From contig NZ_CP069421.1 of NCBI RefSeq assembly GCF_018118585.1, forward strand, positions 1,054,001-1,118,000: a stretch of 64,000 nt of DNA. The letters run 5' to 3'. Positions 53,447 to 63,228 of the stretch are shown here, one piece after another. The translations under genes were made by a program, and so were the position numbers. The notes beneath the pieces were generated by a model. The model did not search any database and had not been told where the DNA came from. It saw nothing but the letters and a program-made list of their open reading frames with translations. Each line of letters starts with the position of its first letter. Position 1 is the first letter of the stretch. The stretch is from Aristaeella lactis. Lineage in GTDB: Bacteria > Bacillota > Clostridia > Christensenellales > Aristaeellaceae.

Positions 53447-54793
53447 TTACTGCACTCCATTATTCATAGAATGCCGTTTAACTGTTTCATAAAACTGCTG
53501 ATTCCGGTCCTGGAAATAACACCTGTCCTGTGCGCTGCAGTATTTGAGCCTTATGCACTTCGGAAAGAAAACACAGTTTTTACATGTTTCATGATCTGCT
53601 ATTTCTTTCCATTCTTGAACACGTGTGTTATTAACGATACCTTCTTTCAGATTTCCAATGCTCTGTTCTTCCTCAAAATGTTCAGGACACTTAACAAGTG
53701 TACCATTCGCATTAATCGTTACAGCAGCATCATCATCTGCGCCACAACCTTTATATTCCAGATGAGGCAATTCACGTTTCGAGCGATATACTCCTGCTTC
53801 TCTGGCAAGGTCGTTAAGCTCAACAGACTTCTTTTTTCTCCATTCATCATTGCCATGAAGAACCTCACCCTGATTGTCCGGATACTCACCAATGACCGGA
53901 TATGCATAAAACTGGAAATCGTCATAGCCCTTGAAATGCTCTTTGGCATATTCGACAAGGCCTTTAAAATCCATATAATTTGCTAAATCGAAATTCAGTC
54001 GTAAATCAATATGGATTCCAGCATCCAGGAGTAACTGGATATTACGCATTACCCTTTCATACGGATTATCCTTCGGGTTCACATAGTTCTTCACCGCATT
54101 GTAACGTTCTTCCAAACCATCAACTGAGATTTGAACCCGTTGTAGCCTCCATAGGGTTTTTGCTTTTTCAACCATTGATTCATCAAATAAATAAGCATTT
54201 GATATCATGGTTGAATTAAAGTGAATACCCCTGCGCTTCAGTCCCTCCGAAATCTGATCTATCCTTTTCGAAGCAACTGTCGGTTCACCGCCAAACCACA
54301 TAATGGATACCTTTTTTTCTTCCCCGCAATGGGTTGAAATAAAATCCACTACATCGTTGGCTGTTTCTTCGGTCATGGTTACGATCTTTGCGCCTTGCTC
54401 GAAACAATAATAGCATCTCGCATTGCATGCGGTCGTAGGAAGAATCGTATAATGACGAATCCCCTCTTTGGGTTTTGCAGAAGCAAGTTTCCTAAGGATT
54501 GTGCGCATGTTGACAACTTGTTGATGTTCATCAAATTCATTAGGAACCAAATAATGATCATCAATAAGCTGAGCCATTGAATCACAATACTTTTCCGGGA
54601 GGTGTGTCAGTATTTCTGCTTCTGTTGGATCAAGTTCGACCAGTTGTCCTGTCACAACATTATGCAGAACCACTTTGTCATCACCGTCAACGCGCATGAC
54701 ATACTTCATCATCCGGTAAGTGTTTTCTTCCTTAATTCGTTGCTTCCCCCAAAGTTTTGCTATGTGTTCCTGAGGTTCCACAATCGTTTTCAC
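53447..54793 (-). CDS. Radical SAM / SPASM peptide maturase 2
   Basis: A 448-residue paralog of maturase 1, with LPTTACNARCYYCFEQG (Cys123, 127, 130), MWFGGEPTV and a SPASM region (YKGCGADDDAAVTINANGTLVKCPEHFEEE, CKNCVFFPKC, DRCYF). The N-terminal helical segment resembles maturase 1. GTG at 54793 is preferred from AGGAGGTG upstream. First gene of module 2, with precursors directly downstream. Confidence 0.9.
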   Translation of the reverse strand: MKTIVEPQEHIAKLWGKQRIKEENTYRMMKYVMRVDGDDKVVLHNVVTGQLVELDPTEAEILTHLPEKYCDSMAQLIDDHYLVPNEFDEHQQVVNMRTILRKLASAKPKEGIRHYTILPTTACNARCYYCFEQGAKIVTMTEETANDVVDFISTHCGEEKKVSIMWFGGEPTVASKRIDQISEGLKRRGIHFNSTMISNAYLFDESMVEKAKTLWRLQRVQISVDGLEERYNAVKNYVNPKDNPYERVMRNIQLLLDAGIHIDLRLNFDLANYMDFKGLVEYAKEHFKGYDDFQFYAYPVIGEYPDNQGEVLHGNDEWRKKKSVELNDLAREAGVYRSKRELPHLEYKGCGADDDAAVTINANGTLVKCPEHFEEEQSIGNLKEGIVNNTRVQEWKEIADHETCKNCVFFPKCIRLKYCSAQDRCYFQDRNQQFYETVKRHSMNNGVQ

Positions 54794-54865
54794 TAACCGG
54801 CGCCACCTCCTCTTCAACAGAATCAATGATATGCCATGTAATCGTTATCATAGCTTATCATATTA

Positions 54866-54894
54866 ATTGTACAAACTACTCCGTACTTTGTCAA
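54866..54894 (-). promoter_or_regulatory. Promoter of RiPP module 2
   Basis: On the minus strand a perfect TTGACA (54889-54894), 17-bp spacer and TACAAT (54866-54871), about 75 bp before the maturase start. Confidence 0.8.
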
Positions 54895-55010
54895 CAATTA
54901 ATTACAGCAATATGTATGTATCCGTTTCGAATCATTACATCTGCCGTGATCCTGTTCAACTGCGTGCATAGGTGAAATCTATCTTTTTCTGTACACATCA
55001 TTCCCTTCAT

Positions 55011-55077
55011 GCGTATTCATTCTCTTCAGGTGGCCATCCTGCTATAGCCTTACCGGCTTTCACCTATTGATACGCAC
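55011..55077 (-). ncRNA. Candidate structured RNA, unassigned
   Basis: On the minus strand, nested helices are TGCGTAT/ATACGCA (outer), AGGTG/CACCT (middle) and AGCC-GGTAA-GGCT (inner), with TATAGCAGGATGG in the internal loop. A TATAAT box with a weak TTTATC 17 bp upstream lies before it (about 55111-55140). It is downstream of the epimerase and upstream of the module 2 promoter. It might be an independent RNA, a riboswitch or a 3' UTR; no family was recognised. Confidence 0.4.
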
Positions 55078-55173
55078 AAAAAATCGCTGTGTCAGTTATT
55101 TATCAAGGATTATATAAGATTTGTATTTATCGATAAAGACACTGCTTGTTAAATACAGTTCTCCCTCGTATTA

Positions 55174-56268
55174 TTATCCTCTGTAGCAGTAGAAATTTGC
55201 ATACCACTCAGCGAATTTTCTGAGTCCCTCCCGGATCCCGATCTTCGGGGTGAATCCATAATCCCGTTCCAATCCTGTTGAATCTGCATAGGTTACCGGC
55301 ACATCTCCTGGCTGCATAGGCACCAGCCGTTTATGCTCCTCAAACTCATAATCTTCCGGCAACACACCGGCACGGACCAGTTCCTCCTGGAGAGTCTGCA
55401 CGAAGTTCAGCAGGTTCTCCGGTTGTCCTCCGCCGATGTTGTATAAGGCATAAGGTGGAATCGGAAGTCCGTCCTCCCCTGTCTTTCTCTCTGGAGCGCC
55501 TTGCATGACCCGGATAATTCCTTCCACGATATCATCGATATACGTAAAGTCCCGCTTGCAGTTGCCGTAGTTATAGATATCAATGGTTCCGCCTTTTCTC
55601 AGCTTATTGGTTGCTGAGAAGTAGAACATATCCGGTCGTCCCGCCGGCCCATATACGGTGAAGAACCGCAGTCCCGTACAGGGAATGTTATAAAGCTTGG
55701 CATAGCTGTGTGCCAGCAGTTCATTGCTCTTCTTGGTAGCAGCATACAAGCTTACCGGATGATCTACCGGATCCTCCGTGCTGAAGGGTACTTTCTTATT
55801 TCCTCCGTAGACGCTGCTGCTGGAGGCATATACCAGGTGCTGTACTCCCGGATGTCCGCCCTTATAGCTGTTCCGGCATGCTTCCAGGATGTTATAGAAA
55901 CCGATAATGTTGCTTTCAATATAGACATCCGGATGATCAATGCTGTACCGGACTCCTGCCTGGGCAGCCAGGTTCACAACGATATCAAAATTGCATTCAT
56001 AGAACAGATGATCTATCAGTTCTTTATCCGCGATGTTTCCGCGGATAAACCTGTATCCGTTCAGATGACCATCCAGCCTGGCGGATTTATTGGCCTGGTT
56101 GCGGTACTCCTTCAGCATAGGATCATAATAGTCGTTCATGTTGTCCACACCGACCACAGTGACCCCTGTAAATTCCCGCAGGATACGCTGCGTCAGGGCG
56201 GAGCCGATAAAACCAGCAGCACCGGTGATCAAGATGATCTTGTTGTTAAGGCTGATCTTTGTTTTCAT
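55174..56268 (-). CDS. UDP-glucuronate 4-epimerase family protein
   Basis: A 364-residue short-chain dehydrogenase/reductase. ITGAAGFIGSALTQRIL (NAD site), ASSSSVYGGNKKVPF, YAATKKSNE (catalytic Tyr-x3-Lys) and LRFFTVYGPAGRPDM match the UDP-GlcA epimerase group. With Ugd just upstream it would make UDP-GalA from UDP-Glc via UDP-GlcA. Last gene of the polysaccharide operon in the window. Confidence 0.9.
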   Translation of the reverse strand: MKTKISLNNKIILITGAAGFIGSALTQRILREFTGVTVVGVDNMNDYYDPMLKEYRNQANKSARLDGHLNGYRFIRGNIADKELIDHLFYECNFDIVVNLAAQAGVRYSIDHPDVYIESNIIGFYNILEACRNSYKGGHPGVQHLVYASSSSVYGGNKKVPFSTEDPVDHPVSLYAATKKSNELLAHSYAKLYNIPCTGLRFFTVYGPAGRPDMFYFSATNKLRKGGTIDIYNYGNCKRDFTYIDDIVEGIIRVMQGAPERKTGEDGLPIPPYALYNIGGGQPENLLNFVQTLQEELVRAGVLPEDYEFEEHKRLVPMQPGDVPVTYADSTGLERDYGFTPKIGIREGLRKFAEWYANFYCYRG

Positions 56269-56285
56269 ATCATCATTCCCTGTAA

Positions 56286-57518
56286 TTAGTCTCTTCTGAA
56301 CAGATCCCGTGTATATACCTTTTCCTCCACGTCATCAAGGCAGCTGTCATATCTGTTGGCGATGATAGCGTCAGATCCCTTCTTGAACTTCTCGATATCA
56401 TTTACAACCAGGGAACCAAAGAAGGTCGTTCCATCCGGAAGCGTCGGTTCATAGATAATCACCGTTGCTCCTTTTGCCTTTATCCGCTTCATAACCCCCT
56501 GGATAGAGCTCTGGCGGAAGTTATCACTGTTGGCCTTCATCGTCAGCCGGAACACGCCTACCGTAATGGGCCGTTCCTTGTCAGCGTTCCACATGCTGTT
56601 GGCAGAATAATACCCGGCCTTGGTCAGTACCCGGTCAGCAATAAAGTCCTTTCTTGTCCTGTTGCTCTCCACGATCGCCTGTACCAGGTTTTGGGGTACA
56701 TCGTCATAGTTGGCCAGCAACTGTTTGGTATCCTTCGGCAGGCAGTAACCGCCATAACCGAAGGACGGGTTATTGTAGTGGTTTCCGATTCGAGGATCCA
56801 GGCAGACGCCGTCAATTATATCTTTCGTATTTAGGCCCTTGATCTCTGCGTAGGTATCCAGTTCGTTGAAATAGGAAACACGCAGAGCCAGATAGGTATT
56901 GGCGAACAATTTAACAGCCTCCGCCTCCGTAAAGCCCATATGCAATACAGGAACATCCTTCTTCTCCGCCGCTTCCACCAGCATACCCGCAAAGGTTTCT
57001 GCAGCTTTCCGAGTACTTTCATCACAGGATACGATGATCCTGGAAGGATACAGGTTATCGTACAGTGCTTTGCTCTCTCTCAGGAATTCTGGGCTGAACA
57101 GGATCCGGTCTGTATGATACTTCTCCCTTATCCTTTCGGTATAACCTACAGGGATCGTGGATTTGATAACCATAATCGCCTTATCGGAAGAAGCAAGTAC
57201 CAACTCGATGACACTCTCAACTGCAGAGCAATCAAAGAAGTTCTTCTGCGGATCATAATTTGTTGGAGCAGCGATGATCACATAATCCGCTTCCGAATAA
57301 GCCGCTGCGCCGTCCGTTGTTGCCTTCAGCTTCAACCCGCGTGCCTCATGCTCTTCCAAGTATGTCTCAATATAATCATCCTGGATGGGGCTCTTCCAGT
57401 TATTCAATAATTCAACTTTCTCTGGCACGATGTCCACAGCGGTCACGTCATGATGTTGGGATAAAAGTACAGCTAGGGAAAGCCCAACATATCCGGTTCC
57501 GGCTACAGCGATTTTCAT
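56286..57518 (-). CDS. ugd: UDP-glucose 6-dehydrogenase, copy 2
   Basis: A 410-residue paralog of the gene at 24317, with the same motif order ([45 protein letters not shown] with the catalytic Cys). Strong AAAGGAG. Its position 18 bp before the epimerase supports UDP-glucuronate and UDP-galacturonate supply for surface polysaccharide. Confidence 0.94.
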   Translation of the reverse strand: MKIAVAGTGYVGLSLAVLLSQHHDVTAVDIVPEKVELLNNWKSPIQDDYIETYLEEHEARGLKLKATTDGAAAYSEADYVIIAAPTNYDPQKNFFDCSAVESVIELVLASSDKAIMVIKSTIPVGYTERIREKYHTDRILFSPEFLRESKALYDNLYPSRIIVSCDESTRKAAETFAGMLVEAAEKKDVPVLHMGFTEAEAVKLFANTYLALRVSYFNELDTYAEIKGLNTKDIIDGVCLDPRIGNHYNNPSFGYGGYCLPKDTKQLLANYDDVPQNLVQAIVESNRTRKDFIADRVLTKAGYYSANSMWNADKERPITVGVFRLTMKANSDNFRQSSIQGVMKRIKAKGATVIIYEPTLPDGTTFFGSLVVNDIEKFKKGSDAIIANRYDSCLDDVEEKVYTRDLFRRD

Positions 57519-57539
57519 AATCTTGATTTCTCCTTTTTA

Positions 57540-58424
57540 TTAGAGTTGAAATAAAAGAGGGCGACCTTTTGTGTAGTTAAAATGCATGTGTTCAAATTTC
57601 TGAATCATTATAATATCTTTTTGTATCTCATCTTCTATACATTTATCTATGCCATGTCCTAATACTGTATTTATAAAACTATGTATTGTTTCATATACTA
57701 GAAGCAGCATAGGGCTAAATTTGCGAATATCTGCATAATCCTCTGCAAAACGAGGGTAGAACTTTCCTTCTTTTTCTATAAGAAAATAGCGCGATATATC
57801 AAACCAATCTCCATGTGTACTATGGCATTCCATTCTGTAACTAGTATAAGCAATCTCCAGATCTACCTCTCTTGCCATATCAAGTATCATCGGCGATTTA
57901 GGAAGTCTGAAAGAACGTATTTGTTCACTATTAAGTCCTATAGTTGAATACGCTCTGTGTATCGATCTCAGCAATTCCTCTTCCCAATTATACATAACTG
58001 GATCTTCTTTTCTATTCTCCCTGTTTTTGTAGATAATGTCTTCAAATTCTATTTCAGCTCGAAAGCATGACTTGCGATAATCATCCAATTCTTCTGGATG
58101 ATTCAAAAAATACCTTAACGTAATATTATCCTCAAGAACACTTCGATTTAGAATAGAAGATAATTCTAGATTCAATAAATGTTTACATACAATTCGTCTT
58201 TCATAACAAAGAAAAGCACGTATACGATTAAGTAGTCCATAATAGAACGCCTGATCAATATCGTATCCGGTTTCAGTATGTTTCGAAGTATTTATAATAT
58301 ACTCAATTCTATAAATAGGTAGCATTACGATATTCGTCCAAAGCATATCGAAATCGTCACTTTTCAAAGACCCATCAGCTTCCTTAATTAGAAGCTCATT
58401 CAGATCGATAGAAATCTCTTTCAA
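57540..58424 (-). CDS. Protein of unknown function in the polysaccharide operon
   Basis: A 294-residue, AT-rich, probably all-helical cytosolic protein (INTSKHTETGYDIDQAFYYGLLNRIRAFL ... SYRMECHSTHGDWFDISRYF). The latter segment loosely recalls DUF5677-like proteins, but this is weak. No signal peptide or membrane helix. Lower GC than the flanking operon genes suggests later acquisition. Confidence 0.55.
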   Translation of the reverse strand: MKEISIDLNELLIKEADGSLKSDDFDMLWTNIVMLPIYRIEYIINTSKHTETGYDIDQAFYYGLLNRIRAFLCYERRIVCKHLLNLELSSILNRSVLEDNITLRYFLNHPEELDDYRKSCFRAEIEFEDIIYKNRENRKEDPVMYNWEEELLRSIHRAYSTIGLNSEQIRSFRLPKSPMILDMAREVDLEIAYTSYRMECHSTHGDWFDISRYFLIEKEGKFYPRFAEDYADIRKFSPMLLLVYETIHSFINTVLGHGIDKCIEDEIQKDIIMIQKFEHMHFNYTKGRPLLFQL

Positions 58425-58459
58425 TATAATACTCCTTGTAATTTATTGAAATATTTTTT

Positions 58460-60358
58460 TTACTTTCCATTCACTTCTTCCGGCGTATGATACGTTGGTA
58501 CAACTTTCATCAGTGCTTCCTTCACAGCAGTATTATGTCCTGTAGCCAACGCTTCTCTCAATATGTTTAGTTTCTCCCATATTTCCTCTTCGCTTAACGG
58601 TTTATCACGTTCTATGAAGATCAGGTCATTCTCTGTCTTATCCATTTCTTCTGTACGGATAAGCAGTTCCTCATATAGCTTTTCGCCAGGGCGAAGGCCC
58701 GTCTCAACAATATCAATATCTTTATAGGGTTCAAGGCCAGAAAGTCGGATCATTTCTTCTGCCAGGTCATAGATTTTGACTGGCTTACCCATATCCAGCA
58801 CATACAATTCCCCATTCTTGGCCATAGCGCCGCTGGTCATCACCAACTGACTGGCTTCCGGAATGGTCATGAAAAACCGTGTAATGCGTTTATCTGTAAT
58901 GGTCACAGGGCCACCATTTGCAATCTGCCTCCTGAACAGTGGTATAACAGATCCATTACTGCCCAGCACATTACCAAACCGTGTTGCAGAGAAGGATGTC
59001 CTATCTCCTTTCCGACTCTGTACGATCATCTCGCACATACGTTTGGTTGCACCCATTACGTTTGTAGGATTAACAGCTTTATCTGTGCTAATCATAATGA
59101 AACGCTTTACACCATTCCGTTCACATGCTTCCACCATGTTCAGCGTACCAAACACGTTGTTCTTAACAGCTTCCATAACATTCCGTTCCATCAGCGGTAC
59201 ATGCTTATGGGCTGCAGCATGAAGAACAATATCCGGTGTGTTAATGCAAAGAACACGTTGTATGCCGTCAGCATCGCAGATGTTTACTATCTCTACTTTC
59301 AGATTCAATCCCGGATACCGAGTCAACAGTTCCTGTTGAATATCATACACACCATTTTCATAGTTATCCAGAAGCGTTAGTCTGCCCGGTCCAATCTTAG
59401 CAATTTGCCTGGCCAGTTCAGAGCCGATTGATCCTCCGCCGCCGGTAATCATGACATTCTTACCCCTGTACCACGCAGCTGTTTTCTCATCAATAACGTC
59501 TACCGTATTACGATAAAGCAGATCCTCAATAGCAAAGTCGCGAAGCTGACGTCGACCGTCTGTATTTTCGAGGGACGGATAATCGTAAACTTTTATCTTA
59601 TACCCTTTATTTTTATATACTTCGAATAGTTCTTTTCTTCTCTCATTCGTTATGTTGGGAAGAGCGAACACAACTTCCTGGACTCCAAAGCTATTCAGAT
59701 CCGTCTCATTGTTGACGACAGGCACTCGTGCAATCGTCCTGCCGACTTTTTCTTTGTTAGCATCCACGAAGCATACAGGCTTATAAACCGCTTTGGGATT
59801 ATTAAGCAGTTCATCAGCCAGCATCGCGCCAACGCTTCCTGCTCCGATGATGGCAACTCTGATCTTCCGGTTTTCAGGAAGAGCCTCATCCTGGGCAAAC
59901 TTAACGCCGGTTATAAACTGAAGAAAACTGAGAATCCTTCGCTGTCCTTTTGATGTCTGATTCCGGTTCTGATAAGCAAACTGATAAGTCAGACGCATAC
60001 AGATTGCGCCAAGAAGGTTAAGACAGATCAGAGAAACTGCGCGTACAAATGTAATACCTTGCGGCATAAGCGGAGCACGAAGAAGTACAAAGATGACTCC
60101 GGCAATAAAGTCCGCAACAACCAGCCACAGATAATCTGATGATCCAGCGTATCTCCAGATTCTCTTATAGACATTGAAAACAAAACGCAGCACAAAAACG
60201 CATACTGCTCCTAAAGCGATATACAAAAGCTGCTCAGTCGTGTTTAATCTGTCTATCGTGCTTGGATAAACAATAAAGATAAATATACCCACAAGCAGAT
60301 AGAAAGCCAGGTCAAACAGGAATAGTTTCCAGCGTGACTGTTTCTGATTCAGCGTCAT
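58460..60358 (-). CDS. UDP-GlcNAc 4,6-dehydratase, large membrane type
   Basis: A 632-residue WbpM/PglF/CapD-type enzyme. Four N-terminal transmembrane helices (about 10-130), a CoA-binding-like Rossmann region (VAIIGAGSVGAMLADELL), then the dehydratase domain with ITGGGGSIGSELARQI, LHAAAHKHVPLME, STDKAVNPTNVMGATKRMCE and RFGNVLGSNGSVIPLF. It initiates modified amino-sugar synthesis and fits the CapF-like reductase upstream. Confidence 0.92.
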   Translation of the reverse strand: MTLNQKQSRWKLFLFDLAFYLLVGIFIFIVYPSTIDRLNTTEQLLYIALGAVCVFVLRFVFNVYKRIWRYAGSSDYLWLVVADFIAGVIFVLLRAPLMPQGITFVRAVSLICLNLLGAICMRLTYQFAYQNRNQTSKGQRRILSFLQFITGVKFAQDEALPENRKIRVAIIGAGSVGAMLADELLNNPKAVYKPVCFVDANKEKVGRTIARVPVVNNETDLNSFGVQEVVFALPNITNERRKELFEVYKNKGYKIKVYDYPSLENTDGRRQLRDFAIEDLLYRNTVDVIDEKTAAWYRGKNVMITGGGGSIGSELARQIAKIGPGRLTLLDNYENGVYDIQQELLTRYPGLNLKVEIVNICDADGIQRVLCINTPDIVLHAAAHKHVPLMERNVMEAVKNNVFGTLNMVEACERNGVKRFIMISTDKAVNPTNVMGATKRMCEMIVQSRKGDRTSFSATRFGNVLGSNGSVIPLFRRQIANGGPVTITDKRITRFFMTIPEASQLVMTSGAMAKNGELYVLDMGKPVKIYDLAEEMIRLSGLEPYKDIDIVETGLRPGEKLYEELLIRTEEMDKTENDLIFIERDKPLSEEEIWEKLNILREALATGHNTAVKEALMKVVPTYHTPEEVNGK

Positions 60359-60491
60359 AGTATTACCTTCTTTTCGCTATATAAATATGTTTCCAAGAGT
60401 TGATACGTTTCTTGAATATATTCCGTCAGTTTCCATCTCAGATTGGTATTATTCGCAGACTAATATACATAATATGTGAATTGCTAGTTCT

Positions 60492-61961
60492 CTATTCTTT
60501 ATAGAATTTGGCATGAAATTGCCTTTTAATCTGTTTAGCAAGCCCCCACCCAATGAGACCACCTATTGTATTACTGATTACATCATCAATTTCACATAAT
60601 CCTTTATGCCATATTAACTGAACTGTCTCGATCAGAAATGAAAGAATAAAAACAGGTATTAATATCTTTTCTGTTTGGAAAACATTATATAAAACTGAAG
60701 CAAAAGGAATGAACAATAGAATGTTCTTTAATATTTCCATTGTCAATTCTTTGTCATTGAATATTTGTCTATATGACCAAAACGGAACCAAATTGATTCC
60801 GCCAGTGTTTTCAGACCTGTATATAATAGTCATGTAAAGGATAAATACACCATATAAGACCATCAATATCTTATTATATTTTTTTCTTATAAATGATGAA
60901 ACGCAAACAATCACAATACACACAGCTAAAGAGAACCAAACACTGCCAAATAACAGATTACGGAAAGACCTGATTTCATTTCCATTAATATCCAACCAGA
61001 TACTTTGACCATTTTTCTTCAAAACACCATACTGTCCTCCGGATAAAGCCATTGGCAATCCATCTTTATCATAATACATATCACTTTTTACAGAGTCATC
61101 ATTATAATATGTGCGAATAATTGTTGTGTATCCTTCTAGAGTGTTCGTAGGATTCCCATCAATACCAAGATAAGTATATGTATTCGTCCTTCCTTCTTTG
61201 TCATAGTCTTTATGTAAACCATATTCTCCTTTTTTTAGTTTTATTGGTTCTTCTTTTTCATTATAATAATATTCATTCTTAACTCTTCCTGCGTTAATCC
61301 CTTCTTTATAGTATGATTTATGGATTATCGCAAATCCTTGACCTGTTATAAATGGTTCCCCATCAATACTTAAATAGGTGGTTTTAATATTTTGCCCATC
61401 ATTATCATATTCATATTTACACCCATACCCATACTGATTTGATTCTACAGGTCTATTATTCTCATCATAAAATAGCTCTATATCTATTTTCCCGTTTTCG
61501 TTAAAAGAGCGTTCAACAATTGCATAGCCCAACCTGTTTATTATTGGTTTATTATCAACATCCAAATAAATAGTTTTATACTCTTTACCATTAGGATCAT
61601 AAAACCTACGAATATAAAAGTATCCAAGATTTTGCTTGGCAGGTTTTCCATCAACTCCCAGAAACTCTTCAAATTGTTCATTGTTATTTCTTGTTATTAT
61701 TTTCATCGCATAATGTTTGTCAGCTGCATAGGTTATCGTTCCATTATCATCAACATAATCTATTCTCTCATTCTTTTCTCCTTTTGTTACTATCTTTTTC
61801 AAAGAAGATGAACGAATCATCTTTTCTGATGTATTGGTAACAAAATGAAATATGAAAATAAACAATAATACTCCAAAAAGCAAACTTAATCGTTTTATTA
61901 TTTGCTTTATACATTGTTGATTTGACATACTTATTCTATTCTTCAAAGATGCTTTCCCCAT
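60492..61961 (-). CDS. Repeat protein with C-terminal VanZ-like domain
   Basis: A 489-residue membrane protein. An N-terminal transmembrane helix (about 27-45) precedes about six repeats of roughly 46 residues (G-Y-x5-R-x-Y ... Y-x-D-x-x-G-x-P), probably extracytoplasmic, then a VanZ-like domain with four helices (about 340-480; NILLFIPFASVLYN, ETVQLIWHKGLCEIDDVISNTIGGLIGW). Start choice between 61961 and 61928 is open, as neither has a strong SD. VanZ relatives alter surface glycopeptide or lipoteichoic acid behaviour; function here unknown. Confidence 0.75.
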   Translation of the reverse strand: MGKASLKNRISMSNQQCIKQIIKRLSLLFGVLLFIFIFHFVTNTSEKMIRSSSLKKIVTKGEKNERIDYVDDNGTITYAADKHYAMKIITRNNNEQFEEFLGVDGKPAKQNLGYFYIRRFYDPNGKEYKTIYLDVDNKPIINRLGYAIVERSFNENGKIDIELFYDENNRPVESNQYGYGCKYEYDNDGQNIKTTYLSIDGEPFITGQGFAIIHKSYYKEGINAGRVKNEYYYNEKEEPIKLKKGEYGLHKDYDKEGRTNTYTYLGIDGNPTNTLEGYTTIIRTYYNDDSVKSDMYYDKDGLPMALSGGQYGVLKKNGQSIWLDINGNEIRSFRNLLFGSVWFSLAVCIVIVCVSSFIRKKYNKILMVLYGVFILYMTIIYRSENTGGINLVPFWSYRQIFNDKELTMEILKNILLFIPFASVLYNVFQTEKILIPVFILSFLIETVQLIWHKGLCEIDDVISNTIGGLIGWGLAKQIKRQFHAKFYKE

Positions 61962-62031
61962 AAATATATCTTGAAAAATCCATCTGTATCGTAATCATTA
62001 TTTATTATTAAACAGAATATATATCATTTCT

Positions 62032-63222
62032 TTATTTTTTATTCAAAAGGCCCCATCTTCTCATCCATATCATCCTGCTATCATATTCCTGCATAGACGC
62101 TATAGGCTTTCGGATTGTTACTCTTTCCTTCAAAAATACGTGTCTTTTTATTTGTCGCCACCATCGATGTATCCAAGCAATAGGCAGCAACAGTTTGCTA
62201 TGTTTTAAATATCCATAAATATTTGTTCTGCTTAATACTTTCCATGATGGAAAAAATTCTTTCATGTATTGGCATATTAATGCCAGCCTGGGAAACCTGG
62301 TATTACGCATCTCATTTACTGATGCACCAATTATATTATCCTTGTTATCAAATCCAAATACACCGTTACTTATGATTATCTGTGTTGCTTCTGCAAAAAA
62401 AACTTCGTCTATTTTTACAGCCATTGGTGTTTGAAGTCCAAACCATCGTTCAATAAACCCAAAACATTTTTTTGCAAAACGATACATGCCTGTAGATTTA
62501 AGATGTTCTTTTAACCAGTTCCAATCTATATCAATCTTTTGTACGACAACTGCTAAATCCATAAATTGACGGAATCCAACGCCAGAATTCATAAAATGTT
62601 TACGTAGATGAAAAATAAGGAAAAGTAAATGAAAACTCCAGTTTATCTCATGATTTTCCACATATCTCCAACAATTGTTAAAAAACAAATCATGTCCTTC
62701 CTCATTTACGTTTTCTTCATATACAAGTCGATCATGGAGTTCCAATTCTATTCCGTTTTTATAATACTGCCATTCTCTATCATCTTGTTTTGATCTGCAC
62801 TCATACCCGTTTTGTATTAATATATCATTACACGAATCTCGATCTTCTCTGTGTATAACAAGATCTATATCTCCCATGGAACGTAGTTTCGGTGATGGAT
62901 ATAATTCTGCTATGATCGGTCCTTTTACAACAAAATACGATATATTTTTCTCTGAAAGCGCCTTTTTAACAGAATCAAAATCATTATCTCTTTTAGCAGC
63001 ATAAAAAAGTGTAGCCATAGCTTCTTTTCTAAATGTCAGCTGCATTTCTATAGGCATACAATTCCTGGCTTGTTCAAAAACAATGCCACTCACCTGGTGT
63101 GTAAGAGCATATGAATGTATAACATTCCAATCCATATTATCTACACACCCTGTTTCCCGTCCATTCAGGTGATCTGACAGGATTTGTATGAAGAATGATT
63201 GTTCTTTTGTCATTTTCCCCAC
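62032..63222 (-). CDS. Nucleotidyltransferase-family protein (NTP_transf_5-like)
   Basis: A 396-residue protein with the family signature YFVVKGPIIAELYPSPKLRSMGDIDLVI (residues about 90-120), including the metal-binding Asp pair, followed by YECRSK and EIELHDRL-like segments. Such proteins cluster with HprK-like, PqqD-like and S24/S26 proteins in some polysaccharide or RiPP loci, all of which are present within 12 kb here. Substrate unknown. Confidence 0.8.
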   Translation of the reverse strand: MGKMTKEQSFFIQILSDHLNGRETGCVDNMDWNVIHSYALTHQVSGIVFEQARNCMPIEMQLTFRKEAMATLFYAAKRDNDFDSVKKALSEKNISYFVVKGPIIAELYPSPKLRSMGDIDLVIHREDRDSCNDILIQNGYECRSKQDDREWQYYKNGIELELHDRLVYEENVNEEGHDLFFNNCWRYVENHEINWSFHLLFLIFHLRKHFMNSGVGFRQFMDLAVVVQKIDIDWNWLKEHLKSTGMYRFAKKCFGFIERWFGLQTPMAVKIDEVFFAEATQIIISNGVFGFDNKDNIIGASVNEMRNTRFPRLALICQYMKEFFPSWKVLSRTNIYGYLKHSKLLLPIAWIHRWWRQIKRHVFLKERVTIRKPIASMQEYDSRMIWMRRWGLLNKK

Positions 63223-63228
63223 CCGTTC

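Noticed and set aside
55011-55077. c-di-GMP (GEMM) riboswitch
   Set aside because: There is faint resemblance to AAAGC and GCC segments, but the hallmark tetraloop, receptor and binding pattern are missing.
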